Source: Marinobacter sp. LA51
Lineage (GTDB): Bacteria > Pseudomonadota > Gammaproteobacteria > Pseudomonadales > Oleiphilaceae
DNA: 64,000 nucleotides
Direction: 5' to 3'
Assembly: GCF_030297175.1 (NCBI RefSeq)
Contig: NZ_AP028070.1
Location: 1,364,001 to 1,428,000 of the forward strand
The notes below the pieces were generated by a model. It was given only the letters and a program-made list of their open reading frames with translations, ran no database searches and was not told the origin of the DNA. Each line of letters opens with the position of its first letter. Within the stretch, counting starts at the first letter, position 1. This document shows positions 27,496-37,806 of this stretch, one piece after another. Position numbers and translations under genes: made by a program.

Positions 27496-28201
27496 GGTCG
27501 TCTCGGGAATGCATCATGTAATTAACGTCGACGTCGCGGCCCAGTTTGTAAATCTTGGTGACGGGGTTGTAGGTCATGCCGGTCAGCTCCAGCACTTCCA
27601 GCCCGGCGTGGCGCAGGTGATCGGACATTTCCGAGGGCCGAATGAACTTCTTCCACTCGTGGGTGCCCCGGGGCAGCAGGTTCAGTACATACTCCGCACC
27701 GACAATCGCAAACAGAAAGGACTTGGGGTTGCGGTTGATGGTGGACACGAACAGATGGCCACCAGGTTTGAGCATGGCAGAGCAGGCTTTGATCACAGAA
27801 GCCGGGTCGGGCACGTGCTCGAGCATTTCCAGGCAGGTGACGACGTCGTACTGACCGGAGTGGTCGGCATCCTCGGCCAACTCCTCAACGGTGATCTGCC
27901 GGTAATCGACGGTGATGCCGCTTTCCAGCCCATGCAGCTTCGCCACCGACAATGGGGCTTCGCCCATGTCGATACCAGTGACATGAGCACCGCGCTGGGC
28001 CATGCCTTCGGACAACAGGCCGCCACCGCAGCCAACGTCCAACACCCGTTTGCCGGCCAGCGGCACCCGCTCATCGATGTAGTTCAAACGCAACGGGTTG
28101 ATGTCGTGCAGCGGCCGGAATTCACTGGTGGGATCCCACCAGCGGCTGGCCAACGCCTCAAACTTTGCAATTTCATTCCGGTCTACGTTCTGGTTTGTCA
28201 T
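27485..28201 (-). CDS. ubiG: Ubiquinone biosynthesis O-methyltransferase
   Basis: A 238-residue SAM-dependent methyltransferase carrying out both O-methylations of ubiquinone synthesis. Seen: SRWWDP near the N-terminus, [13 protein letters not shown] (SAM loop), EMLEHVPDP and [10 protein letters not shown]. Length is as expected. Overlaps mupP by 11 bases and follows the TRZ/ATZ gene after 33 bases. Confidence 0.96.
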   Translation of the reverse strand: MTNQNVDRNEIAKFEALASRWWDPTSEFRPLHDINPLRLNYIDERVPLAGKRVLDVGCGGGLLSEGMAQRGAHVTGIDMGEAPLSVAKLHGLESGITVDYRQITVEELAEDADHSGQYDVVTCLEMLEHVPDPASVIKACSAMLKPGGHLFVSTINRNPKSFLFAIVGAEYVLNLLPRGTHEWKKFIRPSEMSDHLRHAGLEVLELTGMTYNPVTKIYKLGRDVDVNYMMHSRDDREA

Positions 28202-28234
28202 GGTCTGATGCCTGAGAAATCCTTCGAAGTATGG

Positions 28235-29575
28235 TTATTTGGCCTGCTGCTGACGGATGCGTTCCTTCCAGCTATCCACCCTGAGCATCAGATCAGCTAC
28301 ATCAATGCGGGTGAGGCGGCCATCCTGTAATTGAGGTACGCCGTTAATCCAGCTATGGCTTACTGCCCGGCCGTGGTTGCTGTAGACCAGGTGGGACGCG
28401 GGGTCATAGACCGGCTGCAGGAACGGGTCGCTCAGATCCACGGCAATGAGGTCCGCCAGTTTTCCCGATACCAGCGAACCAAGCTCATGGTCACGGCCGA
28501 GGGCTTTGGCACCGTTTAGAGTGGCCATGGTGAGAGCCTGGTGGGCAGACAGGGCAGAGGCGTCATCGGCCACTACTTTGGCAATCATTGCCGCGGTGCG
28601 CAGTTCGCCGAACAGGTCCAAATCGTTGTTGCTGGCGGCACCGTCGGTGCCAATGGCGACGTTTATCCCGGAATCCATCAATTGCTGAACCGGGCACAGG
28701 CCACTGGCCAGCTTGAGGTTGGATTCGGGGCAGTGGATGACGTGGGCGCCGGATTGGGCGACCGCTTCCCGGTCCTGATCGTTCACCTGGGTCATGTGCA
28801 CGCACTGGGTGTTCGGCCCCAGGAGTCCGAGATCGGCCAGGCGCGCCAAGGGGCGCTGGCCGAGTTTCTCGGTCGCGTCGGCGACTTCAAACTCGGTTTC
28901 ATGCAGGTGGATCTGGATAGGTGCGCCGGTGCTGGCCGACAGTGAGATGGCACCCTGCATTGGGCCGTCGGAGACGGTGTAAGGCGCATGGGGGCCAATG
29001 GCAGGGGTGATGTAATCGTCGTTTTGCCAGCTGTTAATGAAGGCTTCGCCCTTGCTCAGGTACTCATCCGGCCCCGAACCCCAGGACGTCGGGAAATCCA
29101 GCAGCGGAAAGGCAATCTGGGCGCGCATACCAACATCGTGGGCGGCCTGGGCGGCGATCTCCGGGAAAAAGTACATATCGGAAAACGTGGTGGTACCGGT
29201 GCGCAGCATTTCGGCCATGGCCAGTTGGGTGCCGTCCGCAATGAAGTCTTCATTGATGAACTCACCCTCGGCCGGCCAGATATGGTCGTTTAGCCAGGTC
29301 ATCAGCGGCAGGTCATCGGCCAAACCCCGGAACAGCGACATGGCCGCGTGGCCATGCAGGTTGATCAGGCCGGGCATGACCACGTGATGATCCAGATCGA
29401 CGGTCTCACGGGTGCGAAAGCGCTCATCGGCCTCCTGTCGGGAGATCACCGCGGCTATCCGGTTGCCCTGGATAATGATGGCCTGGTGCTCCAGGACCGT
29501 GGCTTCGGGTTCGATGGGAATCACCCAACGGGCGTTAATGCGGATATCGGCTGCGGTGATGGTGTCTGCCGTCAT
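28235..29575 (-). CDS. TRZ/ATZ-family deaminase (MTA/SAH deaminase-like)
   Basis: A 446-residue zinc amidohydrolase. Metal ligands are visible in [21 protein letters not shown] and [12 protein letters not shown]. The closest known role is deamination of 5-methylthioadenosine or S-adenosylhomocysteine, consistent with divergent mtnA 108 bases away, the next step of methylthioadenosine salvage. In Pseudomonas the same gene precedes ubiG. Confidence 0.87.
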   Translation of the reverse strand: MTADTITAADIRINARWVIPIEPEATVLEHQAIIIQGNRIAAVISRQEADERFRTRETVDLDHHVVMPGLINLHGHAAMSLFRGLADDLPLMTWLNDHIWPAEGEFINEDFIADGTQLAMAEMLRTGTTTFSDMYFFPEIAAQAAHDVGMRAQIAFPLLDFPTSWGSGPDEYLSKGEAFINSWQNDDYITPAIGPHAPYTVSDGPMQGAISLSASTGAPIQIHLHETEFEVADATEKLGQRPLARLADLGLLGPNTQCVHMTQVNDQDREAVAQSGAHVIHCPESNLKLASGLCPVQQLMDSGINVAIGTDGAASNNDLDLFGELRTAAMIAKVVADDASALSAHQALTMATLNGAKALGRDHELGSLVSGKLADLIAVDLSDPFLQPVYDPASHLVYSNHGRAVSHSWINGVPQLQDGRLTRIDVADLMLRVDSWKERIRQQQAK

Positions 29576-29630
29576 TTACCTGCCTTCAGAGCCGGGCGCG
29601 GAGTTCCACGCTTTGAAAATGTAGCCCGGA

Positions 29631-29647
29631 AGTATAAACGTTATACT
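29631..29647. promoter_or_regulatory. Palindrome in the divergent gap before mtnA
   Basis: AGTATAA-ACG-TTATACT, a perfect seven-base inverted repeat around three bases, centred between the divergent deaminase and mtnA starts. It may overlap a -10 element (TATACT) and act as a shared operator. Confidence 0.5.
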
Positions 29648-29683
29648 GGCGCTTTTCAGCGTTTCAGAACCGGAGCTGTGTTT

Positions 29684-30748
29684 ATGTCGAGTCCTTCTTC
29701 GCCCGCCTCTTCAAGAGTGGTTGGAACCGTGGCAATGCGTTGGCATGAGCACTGCCTGGACTTACTGGATCAACGGCTCCTGCCTGCCGAGGAACACTGG
29801 ATCACGCTGGAGGGCGCATCCGGGGTTGCCCAGTCTATTCGCGACATGGTCGTGCGGGGTGCTCCGGCCATTGGCATCAGTGCCGCCTACGGGGTGGCGC
29901 TCGCGGCCCGCCATGCCGGTGGTGGCGACTGGAAAGCGGACATCAAACAGGCAATCCGCGAGCTGGCGGCGTCCCGACCAACAGCGGTTAACCTGTTCTG
30001 GGCGTTGCAGCGCATGGAGAGGGTGTTCCACGACTGCCATTCCCTGGCTGAAGCCTGCGAGCGCCTGGCTGCAGAGGCCGTGGCAATCCATGAGGAAGAT
30101 CTGGCCGCCAATCTGGCCATGGCGGATCACGCCCTGGCAGCCATGCAGCCGGAACAGCCACTGTCGGTACTGACCCACTGTAACACGGGGGCCCTGGCCA
30201 CCGGCGGCTATGGTACGGCCCTGGGCGTGATCCGCCGCCTGCATGAGGAGAAATTACTGCACGGGGTGTACGCGGATGAAACCCGCCCCTGGCTTCAGGG
30301 TAGCCGTTTGACTGCCTGGGAACTGGCGCAGGAGGGCATTCCGGTCACTCTGAACGCCGATGGTGCAGCAGCGTCCATCCTGGCGAGCAGGGAAGTGCGC
30401 TGGGTGGTGGTTGGCGCTGATCGCATCACCGCCAATGGCGACGTGGCCAACAAAATCGGAACCTACAGCCTGGCCGTTCTGGCCCGTCACCATCGGGTTA
30501 GATTCATGGTGGTGGCACCGTCCAGCACCGTGGATATGGCACTGGCGTCGGGTAAGGACATTCCCATTGAGGAGCGCGAGGGAACGGAGATCCGGGAGTT
30601 TCGTGGCATCCCGATTGCGCCGGAGGGCGTGGACGTGTTCAATCCGGTGTTCGACGTCACGCCGGCGAATCTGATCGACGTGATCGTTACCGAAAAAGGG
30701 GTGGTTCACAACCCGGACATCAACGGGATGCGTCAGTTATTTGGCTGA
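29684..30748 (+). CDS. mtnA: S-methyl-5-thioribose-1-phosphate isomerase
   Basis: A 354-residue enzyme of the methionine salvage path that turns methylthioribose-1-phosphate into the ribulose form. Seen: [36 protein letters not shown] (catalytic Cys) and [19 protein letters not shown] (catalytic Asp). Starts at an ATG behind CGGAG, since the longer frame overlaps the divergent deaminase. Its end overlaps the convergent next gene by 12 bases. Confidence 0.96.
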   Translation: MSSPSSPASSRVVGTVAMRWHEHCLDLLDQRLLPAEEHWITLEGASGVAQSIRDMVVRGAPAIGISAAYGVALAARHAGGGDWKADIKQAIRELAASRPTAVNLFWALQRMERVFHDCHSLAEACERLAAEAVAIHEEDLAANLAMADHALAAMQPEQPLSVLTHCNTGALATGGYGTALGVIRRLHEEKLLHGVYADETRPWLQGSRLTAWELAQEGIPVTLNADGAAASILASREVRWVVVGADRITANGDVANKIGTYSLAVLARHHRVRFMVVAPSSTVDMALASGKDIPIEEREGTEIREFRGIPIAPEGVDVFNPVFDVTPANLIDVIVTEKGVVHNPDINGMRQLFG

Positions 30749-31537
30749 GGGCTTGCTGCCCCGGGTGTCTGGCGGTTTTTTGCCAGGCTTTGTGGTTTCG
30801 GCGGCTGATTCGGAAAGGTTTTCGGCATGGGTGGCTTTCAGCTCGGCCACCTGCTTTTCCTGTTCTTCAACGAAGTGCAGGGACATTTCGAAGCTCTGAC
30901 GGGTAAACTCCAGCACCTTTTGAAAACCTTCATCGGACAGGTTCCGCGCGTCATCGTGCCGGCGGAAAATGTTGATGAACTCCCGTTCCCGCTCGAACTG
31001 CAACGGCAGCCGGCCAACCCCCCAATCGTTCAGCATCTGCCAGACTTCCGGGTTGTAGTTGCGGGTGGTGCGCATGATGAACGGGATGGGGTCATTCCGG
31101 GCAATCAGGGCGGCAAGGCGTAGGATCAGTTCGAAAGACAGCGTGCTGGTGCCGTCTTCGATAGCCTCAAGCACCGATTTGTCCCTGAGATCCAGAGCTT
31201 CGCTCATCTCCGAGAGGGTCAGGCCGGCCACTTCGCGGATGTCTTTCAGGGACTGGCCCGCGGTGAGCATAGCTCGAAGCTGGTCCTGGGAGTTAATCAG
31301 CGCACGGCCAACGCGCATGGAAGTATCGGTTGCCCGAACGCCAAAGCGGATGGCCGAGCCGGTAAGATTGGTCAGCCGGTCAATCAGGCCTTCGGAGTCC
31401 TTGGGTTCCTGATCACTGGCGGTTTCCAGCTTCTTGATTTCCTCCATCGACCGCATTGCGTGCAGGGCATCCAGCAGGGTGTCCTGAAGCGCGCGTCGTG
31501 AAGCTCGGGACGGCTCGTCCTTGTCGTTCTCTGACAT
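30737..31537 (-). CDS. Helix-turn-helix regulator of unknown role
   Basis: A 266-residue protein with a Cro/C1-type helix-turn-helix (about residues 95-150: [20 protein letters not shown] and [20 protein letters not shown]), preceded by a Thr/Ala-rich helical region and followed by a long, charged helical tail ending in a Lys/Pro-rich stretch. Domain layout suggests a one-component DNA-binding protein with no obvious ligand site. Reads convergently with mtnA and lies 17 bases from prc on the same strand. Targets unknown. Confidence 0.75.
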   Translation of the reverse strand: MSENDKDEPSRASRRALQDTLLDALHAMRSMEEIKKLETASDQEPKDSEGLIDRLTNLTGSAIRFGVRATDTSMRVGRALINSQDQLRAMLTAGQSLKDIREVAGLTLSEMSEALDLRDKSVLEAIEDGTSTLSFELILRLAALIARNDPIPFIMRTTRNYNPEVWQMLNDWGVGRLPLQFEREREFINIFRRHDDARNLSDEGFQKVLEFTRQSFEMSLHFVEEQEKQVAELKATHAENLSESAAETTKPGKKPPDTRGSKPSAK

Positions 31538-31554
31538 ACTCCGTCCCGTTCCGA

Positions 31555-33729
31555 TTATTGGGCTGGTGCCTGCGCCGCAATTTGACGCGGCGTCAGAATG
31601 GAGGCCATCTGCCGATCCAGCTCCAACATGTCCGCCATGATGTGTCCGCCTTCTCGAATGACAAAGTCCAGCTCGTCGTCAGTATTGTCCAGCTCAGCGG
31701 CTTGCTGATCCTGCCAATCTTCGAGGTCTTCCAGGGTCGCAAAAGGCTCCTCTCCACGTAGTTCGCGACGGGCATTGGCGATGTTCAGCCGGGTCCGCTC
31801 GATCTGGTCGTGCTGGTTCTTGCGAGTGTCGAAGTTCAGGCTCACGGAATCCAGATTGCGCTGCTCTTTCAGAAAGTTGATTTCCTGCTGCAGCAGGCTG
31901 AACTCGGGACTGTCAGAGAATCGTGCCTCGTGACGGTCTCTCAGCTCATCAATAATACCGCTGAAATCAAAGTAACGATTATGGGGAACCGCTTCGATCT
32001 GGTCCCAGGGCAGGGCGTGGTCGAGGGCGTTTTCACCGATACGGTCGTTGTCGATCCGGGATGGAATTTCGATGTCCGGAATCACCCCTTTGTGCTGCGT
32101 GGAGCCGCCGGACACCCGGTAGAACTTGGATTGGGTAATCTTCAGCTGACCATGGTTCAAAGGCCGAACGGCCTGTACCGTGCCTTTGCCAAAGGTTTGC
32201 GAACCCACCACCAGGCCGCGGCCATAATCCTGAATGGCGCCAGCAAAGATCTCAGACGCAGACGCGCTCATCCGGTTGGTCAGCACCACCAGCGGGCCGT
32301 CGTAGGAAACCGACGGGTCCTCGTCGTTGAGTATCTGAACGTCGTTGTTGGCGTTGCGGATCTGAACCGTCGGCCCCTTGTCGATGAACAGGCCAACCAG
32401 ATCGTTGGCTTCGTGCAGGGCGCCACCGCCGTTGTTGCGCAGATCAATGACCAGACCATCAACGCCGTCTTCCTGTTCCAGTTCGGTAATCAGGTTGCGC
32501 ACGTCCCGGGTAGTGCTCTTGTAATTTGGATCACCGGCCTGCATCGCCTGGAAGTCGGCGTAGAAAGTAGGAATGGTGATTACGCCCACGGTGTATTCTT
32601 CGCCGCCGCGCTCAAGCTCAATCACGTCCTTGCTGGCGCTTTGCTCCTCCAGCTTGACCTCGTCGCGCTTGATGGCAATGGTCTTGGTGATGGTTTCATC
32701 GCTGGCGTTGGCCGGAATCACCTCCAGGCTAACCACGGAATTCCGCGGTCCGCGAATGAGATCGACAACCTCATCGAGGCGCCACCCTATGACGTTGACC
32801 GGTTTTTTGTCGTCCTGGGCTACCGAGACGATGCGGTCGGCGGGCTGCAGCTGACCCTGCTTGGAGGCGGGGCCTCCAGGAACCAGGCGAACCACCTTGG
32901 TGTATTCGTTATCAGACTGGAGCACCGCGCCAATACCTTCCAGCGACAGGCTCATGTTGATGTTGAAGTTCTCGGAGGTGCGCGGCGAGAAGTAGGAGGT
33001 GTGCGGATCCCACATGCCAGTAAAGGCATTCATGTAGGCCTGGAAGGCATCTTCGCTACGCGCCTGGTAGGCCCGCTTAAGTTGGCCTTCGTATCGGCGA
33101 CGCAGGTTCTCTTCTATGGTTTCGTCGTCGGTGCCATTCAGTCGCTGCGCCAGCACGGCATTTTTGATGCGCTTTACCCAGAGTGCGTCCAGCGCTTTGG
33201 TGTCGGCCTCCCATTTGGCATCGGAGCGATCCAGCAGAATGCTTTCATCGACGCTGAAGTCCAGTTCGGTGATGCCGTCGTCGATCAGATCCAGGGCGAA
33301 CTGGAGCCGCTCGATGACCCGCTGCTGAACCAGGTTGTAGATATCGAATCCGGGTTGGAGCTGGCCGGTTTTCAGGGCCGCGCCTAGCTGGCTCTTAACC
33401 CGGTTGATCTTGTTCAGGTCCTGCTGGGTAAGATAAATTCGTTGGCCGTCCAGGTATTCCAGGTAGGCGTCGAACACGTCGCCGGACAGCTCGTCGCTGA
33501 TACCCAGATCCCGAAAATGGGTGAACTGCAGCTGGCGGGCAATCAGGATGTTGGCTCGGGCCTGATCGATGGTCGGCGCAACGGGCTCATAAGTCAGCGA
33601 CTCATCGACCTTCGCCTGCAGCCCCCAGGGCACCGCGACCAGCAGAGCCATGGTTAGGGCCTTGCAGAGTCTGGTTCGGGTGGGTCTGGCTGGGGTGTGC
33701 TTGGCGATAAATCTTTCCGCGATGGTCAT
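31555..33729 (-). CDS. prc: Carboxy-terminal processing protease Prc/Tsp
   Basis: A 724-residue periplasmic S41 protease with a long N-terminal signal (about 1-40, ending GLQAK), a PDZ domain (about 245-330) and a catalytic domain with MSASASEIFAGAI (nucleophile Ser) and SQTFGKGTVQ (general-base Lys). The C-terminal DUF3340 region follows. Length is slightly above E. coli Tsp (682). It processes penicillin-binding protein 3 and degrades tagged or envelope proteins in related bacteria. Confidence 0.95.
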   Translation of the reverse strand: MTIAERFIAKHTPARPTRTRLCKALTMALLVAVPWGLQAKVDESLTYEPVAPTIDQARANILIARQLQFTHFRDLGISDELSGDVFDAYLEYLDGQRIYLTQQDLNKINRVKSQLGAALKTGQLQPGFDIYNLVQQRVIERLQFALDLIDDGITELDFSVDESILLDRSDAKWEADTKALDALWVKRIKNAVLAQRLNGTDDETIEENLRRRYEGQLKRAYQARSEDAFQAYMNAFTGMWDPHTSYFSPRTSENFNINMSLSLEGIGAVLQSDNEYTKVVRLVPGGPASKQGQLQPADRIVSVAQDDKKPVNVIGWRLDEVVDLIRGPRNSVVSLEVIPANASDETITKTIAIKRDEVKLEEQSASKDVIELERGGEEYTVGVITIPTFYADFQAMQAGDPNYKSTTRDVRNLITELEQEDGVDGLVIDLRNNGGGALHEANDLVGLFIDKGPTVQIRNANNDVQILNDEDPSVSYDGPLVVLTNRMSASASEIFAGAIQDYGRGLVVGSQTFGKGTVQAVRPLNHGQLKITQSKFYRVSGGSTQHKGVIPDIEIPSRIDNDRIGENALDHALPWDQIEAVPHNRYFDFSGIIDELRDRHEARFSDSPEFSLLQQEINFLKEQRNLDSVSLNFDTRKNQHDQIERTRLNIANARRELRGEEPFATLEDLEDWQDQQAAELDNTDDELDFVIREGGHIMADMLELDRQMASILTPRQIAAQAPAQ

Positions 33730-33884
33730 AAATGCTTACCTGACGGTGCTGGGCGCCGGTCCGAATTACAGAACCGTTCAAACCCGTTGGCGAATCAATT
33801 TATTGTAGGCAAGCGCTATCACCGTTGCCATAGGCATGTGGTTTCGGTTCGTGACAATCTGTCCATGAAATTGTCATGTATGAC

Positions 33885-33922
33885 GTCGGACAGTTGGTGT
33901 TGAGTCGGACAGTTGGTGTTGA
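33885..33922. repeat. Tandem 19-base direct repeat, two copies
   Basis: GTCGGACAGTTGGTGTTGA occurs twice head to tail (33885-33903, 33904-33922) in the gap between prc and the fadB-like gene, adjoining a terminator-like hairpin. Confidence 0.8.
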
Positions 33923-33923
33923 A

Positions 33924-33944
33924 GAGAGGGGCAGGGCCCCTCTC
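33924..33944 (-). terminator. Hairpin after the fadB-like gene
   Basis: GAGAGGGG-CAGGG-CCCCTCTC, a perfect eight-pair stem nine bases after the stop of the fadB-like gene. It lacks a clear T-run, so stop of transcription here is likely but not certain. Confidence 0.6.
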
Positions 33945-33953
33945 ACAGGATGG

Positions 33954-36104
33954 TCAGGCGAACGGGGTGTTGGCCTCGGCCTGGTCGAGCAGTAGTTTCG
34001 GCGGTGCAAATCGTTCGCCGTGCTGCTGCGACAGTTCCCGGGCCCGCTCGGTAAACGCACGGACGCCATACTGGTTAATGAACTGGATAGCGCCACCGGT
34101 CCAGGGCGCATAGCCGATTCCGAAGATGCTGCCCACATTGGCGTCTTCGATGGTGCGCAATACGCCTTCTTCCAGGCAACGAACGGTTTCGATGGCCTGA
34201 ATGAACAGAATCCGATCCTTGAGATCCTGCAACGCCACCGAGCGGGCCTTGTCTGCATCGACAAACTGGGTTTCCAGCTCTGGCCACAAGTATTTCTTGC
34301 CGTTGGCCGGGTACTCGTAGAATCCGGCGCCGGCGGCTTTGCCCTTGCGGGCATGGCGATCCAGCATCTGATCGATCACCGCCTCGGCCGGGTGAGGGCG
34401 CCACGTATTGCCAGCCGCCTCAGTGTCTTTCTTGCTCTGGTCGCGGATGTGACGCATCAGGGTCAGGCTGACTTCATCGGAAATAGCCAGAGGGCCAACC
34501 GGCATTCCGGACAAAACGCCGGCGTTCTCGATGCTGGCGGGGTGAATGCCCTCGCCGAGCATGCAGATGCCTTCGTTTACAAAGGTGCCAAACACTCGGG
34601 AGGTGAAGAAGCCGCGGCTGTCATTCACCACAATGGGGATCTTGCCGATTTGCTGCACGTAATCGAACGCCCGGGCCAGGGTGTCATCGGAGGTGTTCTT
34701 GCCCACGATAATTTCCACCAGCTGCATTTTGTCCACGGGTGAGAAGAAGTGCAGGCCAATGAAATTTTCCGGCGCGTTGGAGGCTTCGGCCAACTGGGTA
34801 ATGGGAATGGTGGAGGTGTTGGAGGCGAAGATGCCATTGGGCGTAAGCCTCGACTCCGCTTCCTGGGTGACCTTGGCTTTCAGGTCGCTGTCCTCGAATA
34901 CCGCCTCGATGACCAGATCGCAGCCGTCCAGATCGTCAGCACTGTCGGTGGCCTTGATGCGGCCAAGAACCTCTGCCTTCTGCTCTTCCGTCATCCGGCC
35001 CCGGCTGACTTTCTTGGCCAGCAGCTTGTCCGAATAGCTTTTACCCTTTCCGGCGTTTTCGACCGAAACGTCTTTCAGCACCACTTCAATGCCTCGGGAG
35101 GCGGTGGAGTAGGCAATGCCCGCGCCCATCATGCCGGCGCCAAGCACTCCGACCTTCCGGAAGGATTCCTTCTCAATGCCTTCGGGACGGCTGCCGCCGG
35201 CCTTGATGGTATTGAGCTGAAACCAGAAGGTGCCGGTCATGTTCTTGGCGACCTGGCCAATAACCAGCTCGGCAAAGTATCGGGTTTCGATCAGGCTGCC
35301 GTTATCAAAATCGACCTGAGCGCCTTCAACGGCTGCCGACAGAATGCGCTCCGGCGCCGGATAGCAGCCTTTGGTCTTCTGCTTCAGCATGGCCGGTGCA
35401 ATCGCCAGTTTTTGCGCCATGGCAGGATGCTGTGGCGCGCCGCCGGGCAGCTTGAAGCCTTTCTGATCCCAGGGCTGATGACAGCTGGGGTTGGCTTCGA
35501 TGAATGCCCGGGCACGGGTAATCAGATCCTCTGGTGTGTCGACCAGTTCATCGACAATGCCGGCCTTCAAGGCTGCGGCCGGATTCACTTTCTTGCCTTC
35601 CATCAGGTAGGGAAACGCCGCCTCAAGACCGATCATCCGGGGCAGACGCTGGGTGCCGCCACCACCGGGCAGCAGGCCGAGGGTGACCTCGGGCAGACCC
35701 AGTTGCAGTTTGTCGTCGTTCAATGTCACTCGATGATGACAGGCGAGGGCGATTTCCAGCCCGCCGCCGAGGGCGCTGCCGTTGATGGCGGCAACCACGG
35801 GTTTGCCGCAGGTTTCAAGCGTACGCATGTCGGCTTTCAGGCCGTTCACCATGGTTTCGAACGCCTGCGCATCGTCGCGGGTGACCTTGTGCAGCTCTTT
35901 CAGGTCGCCCCCGGCAAAGAAGGTTTTCTTGGCCGAGGTGATGATGATGCCGCGCAGGTCGTCCAGGTCGCGTTTCACCCGGGCGACGGTCTCGGTCAGC
36001 GCCTCACGGAACGCGCCATTCATGGTGTTGGCCGACTGGCCCGGCATATCGATCGTAAGGGTCAGAATCTGGTCTGAACCCAGGTCGTAACGGATAGCAC
36101 TCAT
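33954..36104 (-). CDS. Enoyl-CoA hydratase/3-hydroxyacyl-CoA dehydrogenase (FadB/FadJ-like)
   Basis: A 716-residue bifunctional beta-oxidation enzyme. N-terminal hydratase (about 1-190): [18 protein letters not shown] and [20 protein letters not shown] carry the two catalytic Glu. Dehydrogenase (about 310-700): [18 protein letters not shown] (NAD loop) and [15 protein letters not shown] (catalytic His). Start at 36104 is chosen for AGGAGA upstream. The partner thiolase lies 31 bases upstream on the same strand, so they form one operon. FadB and FadJ subtypes cannot be separated by eye. Confidence 0.93.
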   Translation of the reverse strand: MSAIRYDLGSDQILTLTIDMPGQSANTMNGAFREALTETVARVKRDLDDLRGIIITSAKKTFFAGGDLKELHKVTRDDAQAFETMVNGLKADMRTLETCGKPVVAAINGSALGGGLEIALACHHRVTLNDDKLQLGLPEVTLGLLPGGGGTQRLPRMIGLEAAFPYLMEGKKVNPAAALKAGIVDELVDTPEDLITRARAFIEANPSCHQPWDQKGFKLPGGAPQHPAMAQKLAIAPAMLKQKTKGCYPAPERILSAAVEGAQVDFDNGSLIETRYFAELVIGQVAKNMTGTFWFQLNTIKAGGSRPEGIEKESFRKVGVLGAGMMGAGIAYSTASRGIEVVLKDVSVENAGKGKSYSDKLLAKKVSRGRMTEEQKAEVLGRIKATDSADDLDGCDLVIEAVFEDSDLKAKVTQEAESRLTPNGIFASNTSTIPITQLAEASNAPENFIGLHFFSPVDKMQLVEIIVGKNTSDDTLARAFDYVQQIGKIPIVVNDSRGFFTSRVFGTFVNEGICMLGEGIHPASIENAGVLSGMPVGPLAISDEVSLTLMRHIRDQSKKDTEAAGNTWRPHPAEAVIDQMLDRHARKGKAAGAGFYEYPANGKKYLWPELETQFVDADKARSVALQDLKDRILFIQAIETVRCLEEGVLRTIEDANVGSIFGIGYAPWTGGAIQFINQYGVRAFTERARELSQQHGERFAPPKLLLDQAEANTPFA

Positions 36105-36135
36105 AATCAGTTCTCCTGTCAGAAATGGGTCGGGT

Positions 36136-37344
36136 TCAGACGCGTTCAATAATGGTGGCAATGCCCATACCGCCGCCCACACACAGGGTGGCGAGGCCAA
36201 AGCGCAAGTCCCGGCGTTCCAGTTCGTCCAGGAGCGTACCCAGGATCATGGCACCGGTGGCACCCAGCGGGTGACCCATGGCAATGGCGCCGCCGTTCAC
36301 ATTGACCTTTTCATCCGGAACCGACAGTTCCCGCTGGAACCGCATCACCACCGAGGCGAAGGCCTCGTTCACTTCGAACAGATCAATCTGGTCGACAGTC
36401 ATTCCGGCCTTCTCAAGGGCCTTGCGCGCAGCCGGCGCCGGGCCCGTCAGCATGATGGTGGGATCGGTGCTGGTCACGGCGGTGGCGACGATGCGGGCGC
36501 GCGGTGTCAGGCCCATGGCCTTGCCCTTGGCCTCACTACCAATCAATACGGCGGTGGCACCATCGACAATGCCCGAGGAGTTACCGGCGTGGTGCACGTA
36601 GTTGATCTTCTCGACGTAGTGGTATTTTTCCCGGGCCACGCCATCAAAGCCCATTTCGCCCATCATCTGAAACGAGGGTTTCAGGCCTGCCAGGGAATCG
36701 ACGGTCGTGTCGGCGCGAACCTGCTCGTCCCGGTCGAGAATGGTGACGCCGTTCTGGTCGGTGACCGGTACGATGGATTTGGCGAAATAGCCGTTGGCCC
36801 AGGCATTGGCGGCTTTCTGCTGGGATTTCACGGCAAAGCTGTCCACGTCTTCCCGGCTGAATCCTTCCAGGGTGGCGATCAGGTCGGCGCCGATGCCCTG
36901 GGGCATGAAACCGGTGTGCAGGTTGGTATCGGGGTCGGAAGCCCAAGCACCACCGTCGGAGCCCATGGGTACTCGGGACATGGCTTCGACACCACCCGCA
37001 ACCACCAAGTCCTCCCAGCCGGAGCGAACCTTCATCGCCGCCAGATTGACGGCTTCCAGGCCAGAGGCACAGAACCGGTTCAGGGTCACACCGGCCACTT
37101 TCTCATCCCAGTCTGCGGCCAGGGCCGCGGTCTTTGCGATATCCGCGCCCTGGTCGCCGACGGCAGTGACACAGCCCATGACAATGTCGTCAACCTGCGC
37201 GGTATCCAGCTGGTTTCTCTGCTGGAGTGCGTTCAACACGGTGGTGAGCAGGGTGATCGGCTTGACGCTGTGCAGCGAGCCGTCTTTTTTACCCTTTCCT
37301 CGCGGCGTGCGGACTGCGTCGAAAATATACGCCTCGGTGGTCAT
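36136..37344 (-). CDS. Acetyl-CoA C-acyltransferase (thiolase, FadA-like)
   Basis: A 402-residue thiolase that completes each cycle of fatty acid oxidation. Catalytic residues are visible: [13 protein letters not shown] (nucleophile Cys), [15 protein letters not shown] (His) and [10 protein letters not shown] (second Cys). Start at 37344 is preceded by AGAGGA; the longer frame upstream has no support. Transcribed before the fadB-like gene. Confidence 0.94.
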   Translation of the reverse strand: MTTEAYIFDAVRTPRGKGKKDGSLHSVKPITLLTTVLNALQQRNQLDTAQVDDIVMGCVTAVGDQGADIAKTAALAADWDEKVAGVTLNRFCASGLEAVNLAAMKVRSGWEDLVVAGGVEAMSRVPMGSDGGAWASDPDTNLHTGFMPQGIGADLIATLEGFSREDVDSFAVKSQQKAANAWANGYFAKSIVPVTDQNGVTILDRDEQVRADTTVDSLAGLKPSFQMMGEMGFDGVAREKYHYVEKINYVHHAGNSSGIVDGATAVLIGSEAKGKAMGLTPRARIVATAVTSTDPTIMLTGPAPAARKALEKAGMTVDQIDLFEVNEAFASVVMRFQRELSVPDEKVNVNGGAIAMGHPLGATGAMILGTLLDELERRDLRFGLATLCVGGGMGIATIIERV

Positions 37345-37533
37345 GGTCTGTCCTCTGATCGTTGTTGTTACGGATAAAAATGCTGATGGCGTAACCATAG
37401 CGGTTTGAGGGGAGTGGGGGTAATGACGGGGGCTGCCAATCGAATTGGCGAAATTGCTCAGCCAATATGACAACGCCACTGGGGACTTCTATGGTTAATG
37501 GTAAGTGTATGAAACCACGAGAGGCGCAGTGAC

Positions 37534-37797
37534 ATGTCCCTTCGAGATGCCATCGACAACTTTTACGAACGGCTGGTGTTGGACGCGATTGACGCCACGC
37601 GGCAGGAGGCGGATACCACCGACTATCTGACCGATGTGATGTGCGTGGCGTTGAACCGTCTGCCGAACCGGTATTACCGACATTCCATCGATATGATGTT
37701 CTACCTGGCGGATGAGGAACTCAAGAGTATGAAAGAAAAATCCCTGGCAGAGGTCATGTCCGCCAGGGATTTCGTTCGGGAGCATCAGCGTGAGTGA
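37534..37797 (+). CDS. ComFB-family (late competence) protein
   Basis: An 87-residue helical protein similar to the ComFB family (PF10719), recognised from YLTDVMCVALNRLPNRYYRH and YLADEELKSM. In Bacillus the family belongs to the competence operon; in cyanobacteria members bind cyclic dinucleotides. Its role in gammaproteobacteria is unclear. It stands alone, divergent from the thiolase and convergent with the DUF349 gene. Confidence 0.82.
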   Translation: MSLRDAIDNFYERLVLDAIDATRQEADTTDYLTDVMCVALNRLPNRYYRHSIDMMFYLADEELKSMKEKSLAEVMSARDFVREHQRE

Positions 37798-37806
37798 ACT
37801 GGCTGT

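Noticed and set aside
31810..33387. Plus-strand frame of 525 codons opposite prc
   Set aside because: Antisense of the PDZ and protease domains; long only because of high GC content.
34749..36077. Plus-strand frame of 442 codons opposite the fadB-like gene
   Set aside because: Antisense shadow of catalytic motifs on the minus strand; no start signal.
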